From: Mariniflexile sp. TRM1-10 | Lineage (GTDB): Bacteria > Bacteroidota > Bacteroidia > Flavobacteriales > Flavobacteriaceae | Direction of reading: 5' to 3' | Assembly: GCF_003425985.1 (NCBI RefSeq) | Contig: NZ_CP022985.1 | Coordinates: forward strand, 1,587,501 to 1,651,500 | Length of the DNA stretch: 64,000 bases | Shown here: piece after piece, positions 26,740 to 35,786 of the stretch | Position numbering within the stretch: position 1 is the stretch's first letter | How the letters are laid out: each line of letters opens with the position of its first letter | Notes under the pieces: generated by a model | Told to the model about the DNA's origin: nothing | The model's database searches: none | The model's input: the letters and a program-made list of their open reading frames with translations, nothing else | Made by a program: the position numbers and the translations under genes

Positions 26740-26820
26740 AAAACCTACAAGGTTTTCAACGACCTGCTAGACCTGCAAGGTTTCCAATGACCTGCAAGGT
26801 TTTAAAAACCTTGTAGGTCT
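26738..26820. repeat. REP palindromes upstream of the RAYT gene
   Basis: A set of CCTACAAGGTTTT / GACCTGCAAGG units ends in a long hairpin, GACCTGCAAGGTTTT facing AAAACCTTGTAGGTC (26789-26819). They stand immediately before the transposase ATG (26841), and a matching set lies at its 3' side (27381-27432). This is the standard arrangement of a RAYT gene between its REP elements. Confidence 0.75.
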
Positions 26821-26840
26821 AAGTCTAAAAAACAAAAAAC

Positions 26841-28367
26841 ATGACATTAGAGCCATTAGAAAAAGACTATTACTATCATATTTTCAATCGGGGAATAAAC
26901 AGTTGTATTATTTTTCAGAATGAAGCTAACATGTCATATTTCTTAATTTTAATTGAAAAGCATTTAGCAGAAAAAGTTGATATCATTGCCTACTGCTTAA
27001 TGAATAATCATTTTCATCTTATTGTTAAATTAATTGAAGATGGCACGGTTGTAAGTCAAGCCTTTTCTAACCTTTTCAACGCTTATGCAAAAGCTTTTAA
27101 TAAACAACAAAATAGAACAGGAAGCCTGTTTGAAAAACATTTCAAACGAAAAAAAATACTTGATGAAACATATCTAAAAAATAGCATTATATATGTTCAT
27201 AGTAATCCTGTAAATCATAAAGTAGTAAAATCATTAAAAGATTATTCATTTTCATCTTATAATTACTATTTTTCTAACGAAAACAACAAAAGTATATTAT
27301 CAAGAAGTGAAATTCTAAGACTTTTTGACTCGATAGATAATTTTGATATGGTACATAAACAAAAAAGTGATTTGGATTTAGACCTACAAGGTCGAGGTTT
27401 AGACCTACAAGGTTTTGAAAACCTTGCAGGTAATCAAACTAAGGAACAAAACGATAACCCCAACTTCAAAGATAAATTCTATCAATACATACAGACTTTA
27501 CAAGACACCATCACATCAAATTTAGAAACAGTTGATGGTAAAGCCACCTTTAGAGAAGATATTTGGGAACGACCAGAAGGCGGCGGCGGGCGCACCCGAG
27601 TGATTGAAAACGGCCATGTATTCGAAAAAGGTGGCGTTAATATTTCTGGTGTTCATGGAAAACTTCCAAAATCGATGCAAGCCTATTTTAATGTGGGTGA
27701 TGTCGACTTTTTTGCTTGTGGTTTGAGTTTAGTTTTGCATCCTAAAAACCCGATGGTCCCGACAGTTCATGCTAATTGGCGCTATTTTGAAATGTATAAT
27801 GCTGATGGAAAAATTGTAGATTCTTGGTTTGGTGGCGGACAAGATTTAACGCCTTATTACCTGTTTGAAGAAGACGCTATCCACTTTCATAAAACCTGTA
27901 AAACGGCTTGTGACAAACATAATCCAGACTTCTATAAAACATACAAAACAAAGTGCGACGAATATTTTTGGAATGCACACCGCAACGAAGCCCGTGGTGT
28001 TGGAGGCTTATTTTTTGACTATTGCAAGGCCACCAAAACCATGACCATGGAAAACTGGTACAACTTTGTGACCGAAATTGGAAATAGTTTTCTTGAATGT
28101 TACATTCCTATTGTCGAAAAACGCAAAGATTTGCCCTATTCAAAAGAACAAAGAGATTGGCAAGAAATACGTCGTGGACGTTATGTGGAATTCAATTTAG
28201 TGCACGATAAAGGCACCCTATTCGGACTAAAAACCAATGGGCGTATTGAAAGTATTTTAATGAGTTTGCCGCCACATGTGCAATGGGTTTACGACCATCA
28301 ACCTGAAGCAGGAAGTGAGGAAGAAAAATTATTAGACGTATTGAAGAAACCAGTTGATTGGGTATAA
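26841..28367 (+). CDS. hemF: REP-associated transposase fused in frame to coproporphyrinogen III oxidase
   Basis: A 508-codon ORF with two unrelated halves. Residues ~1-175 are a RAYT/IS200-like Y1 transposase: DYYYHIFNRGINSCIIFQ, the HUH motif in MNNHFHLIVKL, the C-terminal YVHSNPVNH and PLxDYxFSS-type SLKDYSFSSYNYYF. Residues ~176-210 (DLQGRGLDLQGFENLAG) are a linker encoded by REP DNA. Residues ~211-508 are aerobic HemF, complete from FYQYIQ onward: WERPEGGGGRTRVIENGHVF, HPKNPMVPTVHANWRYFEM, WFGGGQDLTPYYLFEEDAIH, RGRYVEFNLVHDKGTLFGL. HemF oxidises coproporphyrinogen III to protoporphyrinogen IX with O2. The fusion lacks an obvious internal ATG right before HemF, so the enzyme may be made as a fusion, from an internal start, or processed. 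Confidence 0.88.
   Translation: MTLEPLEKDYYYHIFNRGINSCIIFQNEANMSYFLILIEKHLAEKVDIIAYCLMNNHFHLIVKLIEDGTVVSQAFSNLFNAYAKAFNKQQNRTGSLFEKHFKRKKILDETYLKNSIIYVHSNPVNHKVVKSLKDYSFSSYNYYFSNENNKSILSRSEILRLFDSIDNFDMVHKQKSDLDLDLQGRGLDLQGFENLAGNQTKEQNDNPNFKDKFYQYIQTLQDTITSNLETVDGKATFREDIWERPEGGGGRTRVIENGHVFEKGGVNISGVHGKLPKSMQAYFNVGDVDFFACGLSLVLHPKNPMVPTVHANWRYFEMYNADGKIVDSWFGGGQDLTPYYLFEEDAIHFHKTCKTACDKHNPDFYKTYKTKCDEYFWNAHRNEARGVGGLFFDYCKATKTMTMENWYNFVTEIGNSFLECYIPIVEKRKDLPYSKEQRDWQEIRRGRYVEFNLVHDKGTLFGLKTNGRIESILMSLPPHVQWVYDHQPEAGSEEEKLLDVLKKPVDWV
27381..27432. repeat. REP palindromes inside the fused ORF
   Basis: GACCTACAAGGTC (27381-27393) and GACCTACAAGGTTTT...AAAACCTTGCAGGT (27402-27432) are the right-hand REP units of the transposase. 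They are read through in frame as the linker between the transposase and HemF. Confidence 0.7.
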
Positions 28368-28376
28368 AAAAATCAC

Positions 28377-28763
28377 ATGAATTGCTATTGCGGAAATACC
28401 ATCCTTTATTCAGAATGTTGCGGAAAAATTCATCATAACATTCATCAAGCCCTAACCGCAGAACAGTTAATGCGGTCCAGGTATAGTGCATTTGTATTAG
28501 CTAACGGCGCTTATTTAATGCAAAGCCACCATAGTTCAACACGACCAATTAAAGAAAAAAAAGAAATTGTTAAATGGGCTAAATCCGTTCAATGGATAAA
28601 ATTAGAAGTATTAGAAACTTCAAAAGGAAAACCAGACGACACCGATGGAATAGTTACATTTAATGCGTATTTTTATGAAAAAGGAAAAGTAGATATTATT
28701 CATGAAAAATCAGCTTTTTTAAAAGAAAACAACCATTGGACTTATTTAGGATTAAGTAAATAA
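28377..28763 (+). CDS. YchJ family protein (SEC-C zinc motif, NTF2-like domain)
   Basis: A 128-residue protein. The N-terminus MNCYCGNTILYSECC carries the four-Cys SEC-C-like zinc motif, followed by the family segment ALTAEQLMRSRYSAFVLANG and the NTF2-like domain with TFNAYFYEKGKVDIIHEKSA. YchJ proteins have no established reaction. It lies 9 bases after hemF and 11 before hemB, so it is co-transcribed with the heme genes, though no heme role is known. Confidence 0.88.
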   Translation: MNCYCGNTILYSECCGKIHHNIHQALTAEQLMRSRYSAFVLANGAYLMQSHHSSTRPIKEKKEIVKWAKSVQWIKLEVLETSKGKPDDTDGIVTFNAYFYEKGKVDIIHEKSAFLKENNHWTYLGLSK

Positions 28764-28774
28764 AAAATATAATA

Positions 28775-29764
28775 ATGTATCCACTTAGAAGAAACAGACG
28801 ATTAAGAACCAACGAAGCCATTCGTAGTTTAGTTAGAGAAACCATCATTACACCAAACGATTTTTTAGTTCCCCTTTTTGTGGTGGAAGGAAAAGGCGTG
28901 AAAGATGAGATTCCTTCGATGCCAAATTATTTCCGTTACAGTTTGGATTTACTGGAAAACGAAGTAAAAGAACTTTGGAAACTGGGTTTAAAATCGGTGT
29001 TGTTATTCGTAAAAGTACCCGATAATTTAAAAGACAACAAAGGTACTGAAGCCTTAAACCCCAACGGATTGATGCAGCGTGCCATTAAAACCGTTAAAAA
29101 TGCCTGTCCAGAGATGTTGGTTATGACCGATGTCGCTTTAGACCCATACTCATCTTACGGACACGATGGTATTATAGAAAATGGTATGATTGTTAATGAT
29201 ACAACCGTTGATTTGTTGGCTGAAATGAGCGTATCCCATGCCAAAGCAGGTGCTGATTTTGTAGCGCCAAGTGATATGATGGACGGACGTATTTTAACCA
29301 TTCGCGAAGCTTTGGAAGATGAAGGGTTTATTAATACAGGCATCATGAGCTATTCAGCTAAATACGCTTCGGCATTTTATGGGCCGTTTCGAGACGCTTT
29401 AGATTCTGCTCCTGTTGATATGATTGATATTCCAAAGGATAAAAAAACCTATCAAATGGATTATGCCAACCGTTTTGAAGCCATTTGCGAAACCGAAATG
29501 GATATTGATGAAGGCGCCGATATTGTCATGGTAAAACCCGGACTTTGTTATTTAGATATTGTAAGAGACATAAAAAATGCCGTTGATGTGCCTGTTGCCG
29601 TGTATCAAGTTTCTGGTGAATACGCCATGCTAAAAGCGGCGGCCGAAAAAGGCTGGTTAGACCACGACGCCGTTATGATGGAACAAGTAACCGCCATAAA
29701 ACGTGCGGGAGCAGATATCATCGCTTCTTATTTTGCTAAGGATATTGTAAAATTAATTTCATAG
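28775..29764 (+). CDS. hemB: Delta-aminolevulinic acid dehydratase (porphobilinogen synthase)
   Basis: A 329-residue TIM barrel. DVALDPYSSYGHDGIIENG, DFVAPSDMMDGRI with the first active-site region, YSAKYASAFYGPFRDALDSA with one Schiff-base Lys, and DIVMVKPGLCYLDI with the second are all present. The first metal loop has DPYSSYGHDG rather than the CxCxxxxxxxC of zinc enzymes, so the Mg2+-dependent type is likely. It condenses two 5-aminolevulinates to porphobilinogen, feeding HemCD. It follows ychJ by 11 bases. Confidence 0.95.
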   Translation: MYPLRRNRRLRTNEAIRSLVRETIITPNDFLVPLFVVEGKGVKDEIPSMPNYFRYSLDLLENEVKELWKLGLKSVLLFVKVPDNLKDNKGTEALNPNGLMQRAIKTVKNACPEMLVMTDVALDPYSSYGHDGIIENGMIVNDTTVDLLAEMSVSHAKAGADFVAPSDMMDGRILTIREALEDEGFINTGIMSYSAKYASAFYGPFRDALDSAPVDMIDIPKDKKTYQMDYANRFEAICETEMDIDEGADIVMVKPGLCYLDIVRDIKNAVDVPVAVYQVSGEYAMLKAAAEKGWLDHDAVMMEQVTAIKRAGADIIASYFAKDIVKLIS

Positions 29765-29787
29765 CTTTAATAAAAAATTAAACCGTT

Positions 29788-30906
29788 ATGGGATTGCTCT
29801 TATTTTATGCATCAACCGCTATCATTTTCTCTTTTTGGTGCTCCATTTTAGAGGCCGTTTTGCTAAGCATTACTCCAACATTTATTAATATCAACAAAAA
29901 AGAGGGCAACTCGTTTGCCATTATTTTAGAGAATTTTAAAAAAGATATTGATAAACCACTTATAGCCATCTTAACCTTTAATACGATAGCGCATACTGTA
30001 GGCGCTATTTTAGTTGGTGTACAAGCCAAAACTGCCTATGCTGATATTTATGGCAGTAAACAAACACTATTTCTGGGTTTTCCATTTACCGAAGATGTTA
30101 TGGTTGGTATTGTTTCCACTATAATGACCATCTTAATTTTAATAGCTTCAGAAATAATCCCTAAAACCATTGGCGCCACTTATTGGAAACAATTAGCCAA
30201 TTTCACAGCTATAAGTTTAAACCTATTGCTTTTTCCATTAAAATGGACAGGCATTCTTTGGATGCTGCAATTAACTACCAAACTTATTGGCGGCAAAGAG
30301 CATCATAGTGTTATGAGTCGTGATGGGTTTTATGCCATGACAGAAATTGCTGAAGAAGAAGGTGTTTTTGAAGCCTCTGAAAGTACGGTGATTAAAAACT
30401 TATTAACCTTTAGAAACATTCAGGCTAAAGACGTTATGACACCGCGTATTGTTATGAAAACCGTTAGCGAAGATATGACCGTTGAGGAATTTTTTAAAGA
30501 AAACCAACACATCCGTTTTTCTCGTATCCCCGTATTTCAAGATGAAACCGATAACATTACAGGATTGGTTTTAAAAGATGATGTTTTTAGGGAAATGGCG
30601 AATGATAACAACGGTATAAAATTGGCTGATATCAAGCGAAATATTATCATTGTCAATCGTTCACTCGCGATTCCAAAATTGCTAGATCAATTGGTAAACA
30701 GTAAAAACCATATGGCATTGGTAGTCGATGAATATGGTTCTGTAAATGGCATTGTTACTATGGAAGATGTGATTGAAACCTTATTGGGATTTGAAATTAT
30801 GGATGAGAGTGATAACATTGCCGACTTACAACATTTGGCAAGAAAAAGTTGGGAAGCCCGGGCAAAACGTCTCGGTATTATAAAAGATAATAACCCTATT
30901 AAGTAA
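29788..30906 (+). CDS. CNNM/CBS-domain membrane protein (CorC/hemolysin-like)
   Basis: A 372-residue protein. The N-terminal CNNM (DUF21) domain has three to four helices: LLFYASTAIIFSFWCSILEA, KPLIAILTFNTIAHTVGAIL, and IVSTIMTILILIASEIIPKT with the family's SEIIPKTIGA. A CBS pair follows (~205-335) with AKDVMTPRIVMKTV and HMALVVDEYGSVNGIVTMED. Members take part in Mg2+ or other divalent cation export. The usual C-terminal CorC_HlyC domain is absent, as the protein ends ~35 residues after the second CBS. The ogt gene overlaps its stop codon by one base. Confidence 0.88.
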   Translation: MGLLLFYASTAIIFSFWCSILEAVLLSITPTFININKKEGNSFAIILENFKKDIDKPLIAILTFNTIAHTVGAILVGVQAKTAYADIYGSKQTLFLGFPFTEDVMVGIVSTIMTILILIASEIIPKTIGATYWKQLANFTAISLNLLLFPLKWTGILWMLQLTTKLIGGKEHHSVMSRDGFYAMTEIAEEEGVFEASESTVIKNLLTFRNIQAKDVMTPRIVMKTVSEDMTVEEFFKENQHIRFSRIPVFQDETDNITGLVLKDDVFREMANDNNGIKLADIKRNIIIVNRSLAIPKLLDQLVNSKNHMALVVDEYGSVNGIVTMEDVIETLLGFEIMDESDNIADLQHLARKSWEARAKRLGIIKDNNPIK

Positions 30907-31379
30907 TGGAAACCTGTATCATCAAATCACCCTTAGGTTATACCAAAATTAGTGGTGACACAAATGGTATTTCATCTGTAATCGTTTTAAATTCTGAAGA
31001 AAAAACAACAGATATTATTCCTGTTGAGCTTGAAGATTGTGTGATGCAGCTTAACGAATATTTTGAGGGCACACGCACGCAATTTGACCTTAAACTTAAC
31101 CCAGAAGGTACCGATTTCCAAAAAACAGTTTGGAAACAACTGGAGCAAATTCCTTATGGAAAAACAGTTTCTTATTTAGATTTATCAAAACAATTAGGCG
31201 ATGTAAAAGCCATTAGGGCCGTTGCAAGCGCCAATGGCAAAAACCCCCTTTGGATTATTGTTCCATGCCATCGGGTTATTGGTAGTGATGGCAGCTTAAC
31301 AGGGTATGCTGGAGGTTTGCACCGCAAGCAATGGTTGCTGGAACACGAAAACCCATACAAACAACAATCTCTTTTTTAG
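30906..31379 (+). CDS. ogt: Methylated-DNA-protein cysteine methyltransferase
   Basis: A 157-residue protein. The methyl-acceptor motif is IIVPCHRVIGSDG, with RAVASANGKNP and GYAGGLHRKQWLLEHE around it. TDFQKTVWKQLEQIPYGKTV is the DNA-binding start of the C-terminal domain. It removes the alkyl group from O6-methylguanine to its own Cys in a single-turnover repair. No Ada-type regulatory domain is attached. It overlaps the CNNM gene by one base, so they share a transcript. Confidence 0.95.
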   Translation: METCIIKSPLGYTKISGDTNGISSVIVLNSEEKTTDIIPVELEDCVMQLNEYFEGTRTQFDLKLNPEGTDFQKTVWKQLEQIPYGKTVSYLDLSKQLGDVKAIRAVASANGKNPLWIIVPCHRVIGSDGSLTGYAGGLHRKQWLLEHENPYKQQSLF

Positions 31380-31384
31380 TTTTA

Positions 31385-31544
31385 GAGCATGCTTAAAAAG
31401 GATTGATTGTAGCGAAAAATGATGATTTTTGTTCCATATGAAGGCTTTTTTGAACCGCATAGCCGTAGCTATGGGGTGATAAAAAGACAAATATGTGGCA
31501 AAAAGGGCATTTTTTTAGCCAATTGAATTTTTTTAAACATGCTC
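31385..31544. mobile_element. MITE-like 160-bp element
   Basis: The ends are near inverted repeats: GAGCATGCTTAAAAA (31385-31399) and its counterpart TTTTTAAACATGCTC ending at 31544. The interior holds CATAGCCGTAGCTATG, a short palindrome similar to one near 3119. There is no ORF of note. The size, ends and lack of coding sequence fit a miniature inverted-repeat element, though no target-site duplication was confirmed. Confidence 0.45.
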
Positions 31545-31617
31545 TTATTTCCATGCTTCCTAAAGTATAGGATTACATAAAATATTTCCTATATTTATTT
31601 CAATTAAACAACATGAA

Positions 31618-32769
31618 ATGAAATTTCTTAAAAAACTTTTTAAATGGCTCGCTATTTTATTAGGCGTGTTAATAATTGCACTTTACATTACAGACACCGA
31701 TTATTTGTTAAAAGCCGTTAGAACCATTTATCTAACAGGGCACTCAACCGCTTATTTAGAAGATTATAAGAAATTCGACAACAAGCTTGTAGAAAATGGT
31801 AAACCTCAACCTTGGCCCATTCATAAACATTATAATACTGTTAAAGAAACCGATGCTTTAGACAGTATAAACAAAGCAAACGGCACCATAGCATACGTTA
31901 TTATAAAAAACGATAGTATTTGGTTTGAAAACTATTACGATGGTTTTGATGAAAACTCTAAAAGCAATTCGTTTTCAATGGCAAAAAGTTACGTGTCTGG
32001 ACTTATGGGAAAAGCTCTTGAACAAGGTTATATAAAAAGTTTAGACCAACCCGTCAGCGATTTTTTACCAACATTTGGTGAGGGTTTAGCAGCAAAAATG
32101 ACTGTGGGTGATTTATCAAGTATGGCGTCTGGCACGACATGGGACGAAAAGTATTATTCGCCATTTTCAATTGTCACACGAGCTTACTTTGATGACGATT
32201 TAGAAAAAGTGATGCTAGGATTAAAAGTTGAAGAGGAACCAGGAAAAAAGTTTAAATATTCTAGTGGCGATACGCAAATACTAGCTATGGTTATTGAAAA
32301 AGCTACGGGCAAAAAAATGTACCAATATTTAGAAGAAAGTTTTTGGAAGCCACTTGGTTGTGAAAATGAAAGCCTTTGGCAGGTTGATAGTGAAGATCAC
32401 GATTTGGTAAAAGCCTATTGTTGTATAGCTAGCAATGCTAAAGATTTTGCACGATTTGGCAAACTATACAAAGATTTTGGTAAATGGAACGGAAAGCAAA
32501 TTTTAGATTCGGCATTTGTTGCAAAATCCATAAAACCACGTTTTCCTGAAAGTCCACAATATGGCTATGGCTGGTGGCTAAAACAACAACATGGCAAAGA
32601 CTTTTTTATGATGCGCGGACATCTTGGGCAATATGTTATTGTAGAACCCAATGATAATGTGATTATTGTTAGGTTAGGGCACTCAAAAGGCTCGAACAAA
32701 GAGAAGGGTTCTTATACCGAAGATATTTCTGTTTACATTGATGAAGCCTATAAAATGCTTGGAAAATGA
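31618..32769 (+). CDS. Serine hydrolase of the beta-lactamase/class C PBP family
   Basis: A 383-residue protein. The N-terminal membrane anchor is FKWLAILLGVLIIALYITD (~9-27). The catalytic SxxK is SMAK in SNSFSMAKSYVSGLMGKAL, the Tyr motif is KFKYSSGDTQILAMVIEKAT, and the third motif is RGHLGQY. The family includes esterases, D-aminopeptidases and penicillin-recognising enzymes; the substrate cannot be told. It is anchored in the inner membrane with the active domain outside. It overlaps the exonuclease gene by 4 bases. Confidence 0.88.
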   Translation: MKFLKKLFKWLAILLGVLIIALYITDTDYLLKAVRTIYLTGHSTAYLEDYKKFDNKLVENGKPQPWPIHKHYNTVKETDALDSINKANGTIAYVIIKNDSIWFENYYDGFDENSKSNSFSMAKSYVSGLMGKALEQGYIKSLDQPVSDFLPTFGEGLAAKMTVGDLSSMASGTTWDEKYYSPFSIVTRAYFDDDLEKVMLGLKVEEEPGKKFKYSSGDTQILAMVIEKATGKKMYQYLEESFWKPLGCENESLWQVDSEDHDLVKAYCCIASNAKDFARFGKLYKDFGKWNGKQILDSAFVAKSIKPRFPESPQYGYGWWLKQQHGKDFFMMRGHLGQYVIVEPNDNVIIVRLGHSKGSNKEKGSYTEDISVYIDEAYKMLGK

Positions 32770-33479
32770 TATCAAAACTTAATCTTGAAAACATATTATT
32801 TCTAGATATTGAAACCGTTCCGGAAGTTCAATATTTTTCTGAATTGGATGAAACAAAACAAGCGTTGTGGGAACATAAATCGAAATACCAAAGAAAGGAA
32901 GACGAAACTGCCGAAGACTTTTACGAGCGCGCAGGCATTTGGGCCGAATTTGGTAAAATAGTATGCATTTCGGTTGGGTATTTCACGCTTAAAGGTGATT
33001 TAAGACAGTTTAGAGTCACCTCATTTTATGGCGATGAAATTAAAATTTTAAAAGATTTTAAAAATTTACTATTATCACATTTTAGTGAAACAAAACACTT
33101 ACTTTGTGCGCATAACGGTAAGGAATTTGACTTCCCCTACATTGCTCGCCGCATGATAATCCACAATATAGAGTTACCTTATAAACTCAATCTATTTGGT
33201 AAAAAACCTTGGGAAGTACCACATTTAGACACTTTGGAATTATGGAAATTTGGCGATTATAAAAGCTATACCTCGCTCAAATTACTAACCAATGTTTTAG
33301 GTATTCCATCACCAAAAGATGATATTGATGGCAGTGAAGTTTATAGGGTTTATTATGAAGAAAATGAAATTGACCGTATCGTAATTTATTGCGAAAAAGA
33401 CACCATTGCCGTTGCACAAATATTTTTAAGACTTCGTGGTGATGCCATTCTTCACGAGAACGAAATTATTCATATATAA
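32766..33479 (+). CDS. DEDD-type 3'-5' exonuclease (PolB-like)
   Basis: A 237-residue protein. The three exonuclease motifs are present: ILFLDIETVPEV (DxE, Exo I), LLCAHNGKEFDFPYIARRM (Exo II Asp) and VIYCEKDTIAVAQIFLRL (Exo III Asp). It is the stand-alone predicted PolB-like exonuclease common in Bacteroidota. It probably degrades DNA or RNA 3' ends with two metal ions in the cytosol. It is translationally coupled on both sides: it overlaps the hydrolase gene by 4 bases and the ABC gene by 1. Confidence 0.88.
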   Translation: MISKLNLENILFLDIETVPEVQYFSELDETKQALWEHKSKYQRKEDETAEDFYERAGIWAEFGKIVCISVGYFTLKGDLRQFRVTSFYGDEIKILKDFKNLLLSHFSETKHLLCAHNGKEFDFPYIARRMIIHNIELPYKLNLFGKKPWEVPHLDTLELWKFGDYKSYTSLKLLTNVLGIPSPKDDIDGSEVYRVYYEENEIDRIVIYCEKDTIAVAQIFLRLRGDAILHENEIIHI

Positions 33480-35158
33480 TGAAGATACACCCCATTTTAA
33501 CTATTAACGACTTATCTATTGCTTTCGGAAAAAACGAAGTCATCCATCACATTTCCTATCATCTAAACCAAAATGAAATATTAGGTATTGTCGGTGAATC
33601 GGGTTCTGGTAAATCGGTATCTTCACTCGCAATTTTAGGACTTCTTCCAAAGAAAATTTCAAAAATAACGTCTGGAAGCATTATGTATAATAATGAAGAC
33701 TTAACAACATTGTCTTCAAAAGCGTTTCAAAATATCCGAGGCAAAAAAATAGCCATGATCTTTCAAGAACCCATGAGTTCTTTAAATCCATCGATGACAT
33801 GCGGAAAACAGGTTCAGGAAATCTTATTACAACACACTCATTTATCAAAACAAGAAGCAAAAACAGAAACACTGTCGCTTTTTGAAAAAGTAAAATTACC
33901 TAACCCCGAACGTGTTTATAAGGCCTATCCTCATGAAATTTCGGGAGGACAAAAACAACGGGTTATGATAGCCATGGCAATAAGTTGCAAACCCGATATT
34001 TTAATTGCCGATGAACCAACAACAGCATTGGATGTTACCGTGCAAAAAAACATCATACAGCTATTAAAAGAGCTGCAAGTCGAAACAAAAATGAGCATTA
34101 TTTTTATTACGCATGATTTGTCTTTAATTTCAGAAATAGCAAATAGGGTTTTAGTGATGTATAAAGGTGACATTGTGGAACAAGGCGAGGTTTCCACCAT
34201 TTTTAAAGCACCTCAGCACCTATATACCAAAGCGCTTATTAATTCGCGCCCTTCTTTAAATACGCGGTTAAAAACGTTACCAACTATTCAAGATTATCTA
34301 AACAACACTACTAAAACCGAGATTATTACTTCTGAAGAACGCCAGTTAAAACACGAAAAATTATATAGCAAACCCCCTTTATTGGAAGTGATTAATGTTG
34401 AAAAGGAATATTTTTCAAAATCGGGTTGGTTTTCCAAACCTCAATCTTTTAAAGCGGTAAATGATGTCAGTTTTAAATTGTACGAAGGCGAAACTTTAGG
34501 ATTGGTAGGCGAATCGGGTTGTGGAAAATCCACTTTAGGAAATGCTATTCTTCAATTGGATAAAGCCACCGCTGGAAAGATTCTTTATCAAGGCATTGAT
34601 ATTACGAAGCTTTCAAATTCAGAAATAAAAAAACTTCGAAAAGACATTCAAATTATATTTCAAGATCCGTATTCCTCATTAAACCCGAGAATTCCTGTAG
34701 GTAAAGCTATTATGGAACCCATGAAAGTACATAAGCTGTATCATTCAGATGAAGAACGCAAAGAAAAAACGATTGAGATTTTAGACAAGGTTGGTTTATC
34801 TGAAGATTATTTTAACCGATATCCTCATGAGTTTTCGGGCGGACAAAGACAACGTATCGGAATTGCAAGAACTATTGCTTTACAACCAAAACTTATTGTG
34901 TGTGATGAGTCCGTTTCGGCTTTAGATATATCGGTTCAAGCTCAAGTTTTAAACTTGTTAAACAACCTTAAGGAAACTTTTGGATTTACCTATATTTTTA
35001 TATCGCACGATTTGGCAGTGGTAAAATATATGAGTGATCAATTATTGGTAATGAACCAAGGAAAAATAGAAGAATTGGACGACGCTGATATTATTTACAG
35101 ATCGCCCAAAACTGTCTACACTAAAAAATTAATCGACGCTATTCCCAAAGGATTATAG
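33479..35158 (+). CDS. Fused tandem ABC ATPase for oligopeptide/dipeptide-type transporter
   Basis: A 559-residue protein with two nucleotide-binding domains, like DppD-DppF fused. NBD1 (~1-265) has Walker [12 protein letters not shown], signature [13 protein letters not shown] and Walker [16 protein letters not shown]2 (~300-559) has [23 protein letters not shown] and [12 protein letters not shown]. The oligopeptide C-terminal extensions follow each. It powers import of peptides or related solutes, but no permease or binding-protein gene is adjacent, so the membrane partner is elsewhere. The Walker B Glu is present in both halves. It overlaps the exonuclease gene by one base. Confidence 0.92.
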   Translation: MKIHPILTINDLSIAFGKNEVIHHISYHLNQNEILGIVGESGSGKSVSSLAILGLLPKKISKITSGSIMYNNEDLTTLSSKAFQNIRGKKIAMIFQEPMSSLNPSMTCGKQVQEILLQHTHLSKQEAKTETLSLFEKVKLPNPERVYKAYPHEISGGQKQRVMIAMAISCKPDILIADEPTTALDVTVQKNIIQLLKELQVETKMSIIFITHDLSLISEIANRVLVMYKGDIVEQGEVSTIFKAPQHLYTKALINSRPSLNTRLKTLPTIQDYLNNTTKTEIITSEERQLKHEKLYSKPPLLEVINVEKEYFSKSGWFSKPQSFKAVNDVSFKLYEGETLGLVGESGCGKSTLGNAILQLDKATAGKILYQGIDITKLSNSEIKKLRKDIQIIFQDPYSSLNPRIPVGKAIMEPMKVHKLYHSDEERKEKTIEILDKVGLSEDYFNRYPHEFSGGQRQRIGIARTIALQPKLIVCDESVSALDISVQAQVLNLLNNLKETFGFTYIFISHDLAVVKYMSDQLLVMNQGKIEELDDADIIYRSPKTVYTKKLIDAIPKGL

Positions 35159-35281
35159 CATAAATATTTTTTTAGTTAAATACATTAAACTTTTGATAAA
35201 GCGTAAATTCTCACGAACTGTTTCTTTGAATTTACTTTCGTAAAATGTAGGTTCTTCAGGTAGGTTTGCTGCATAATTCAT
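35153..35281 (-). CDS. Possible 42-residue protein
   Basis: Minus-strand ORF from ATG 35281: MNYAANLPEEPTFYESKFKE, then a basic amphipathic stretch TVRENLRFIKSLMYLTKKIF. It ends inside the stop region of the ABC gene, convergent with it. The composition is protein-like, with an Asn/Pro-rich start and a helical tail, but there is no family match and no clear promoter. It may be chance. Confidence 0.3.
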   Translation of the reverse strand: MNYAANLPEEPTFYESKFKETVRENLRFIKSLMYLTKKIFML

Positions 35282-35786
35282 AGGCTTCAAGTTTATGGTA
35301 GATTTGGGGAAATCTATCTATTTGGTTTGGTTTATTTGGGGACTGCTAATATGAAATATTTTTTCAATATATCAGTTAAAAAACATAAAAAATCGATAAA
35401 ATGCGTTTATTTTTAACATTTAGTCCATTTTAAACCATTTTTGTTCTATAAAATTTTTTACCATACTCTGCAAACACTGTGTTAAGGCTTTTTAAAGATA
35501 TTACTGATTTGTATACCCTACTTTTAACTTTTAATAGTTTAACTGTGTAATCGTTGAATCGTGTATCACAAACTTTATCGGTACATCAAACTTTGAACTT
35601 CTAACATCTAACTTCGTTAAAATTTATATCGAACTCAGGTTGCTTAGCGATTATTAAAACAGAATTGCAAATAGACATTTGAATATCAATTTATTGTCAT
35701 TTAGTCTATATTCTATTTTCTTTTAGCAAAGCGGTCTTGAATCTTTAATCGGACGCTAATGATTATAATGAACTTGCTAAGGCGAT
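35282..35786. other. Intergenic gap with a repeat copy
   Basis: No gene is recognised. The right end (35693-35760) holds one copy of a ~70-bp repeat whose other copy lies between the two CoA-transferase genes. Short pyrimidine-rich runs such as TTCTAACATCTAACTTCG (near 35598) resemble the low-complexity repeats at 2041. Confidence 0.5.
35693..35760. repeat. ~70-bp direct repeat, copy 1
   Basis: TAGCAAAGCGGTCTTGAATC and flanking bases match 36518-36591 almost perfectly, in the same orientation. This copy lies downstream (minus strand) of scoB. Confidence 0.75.
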
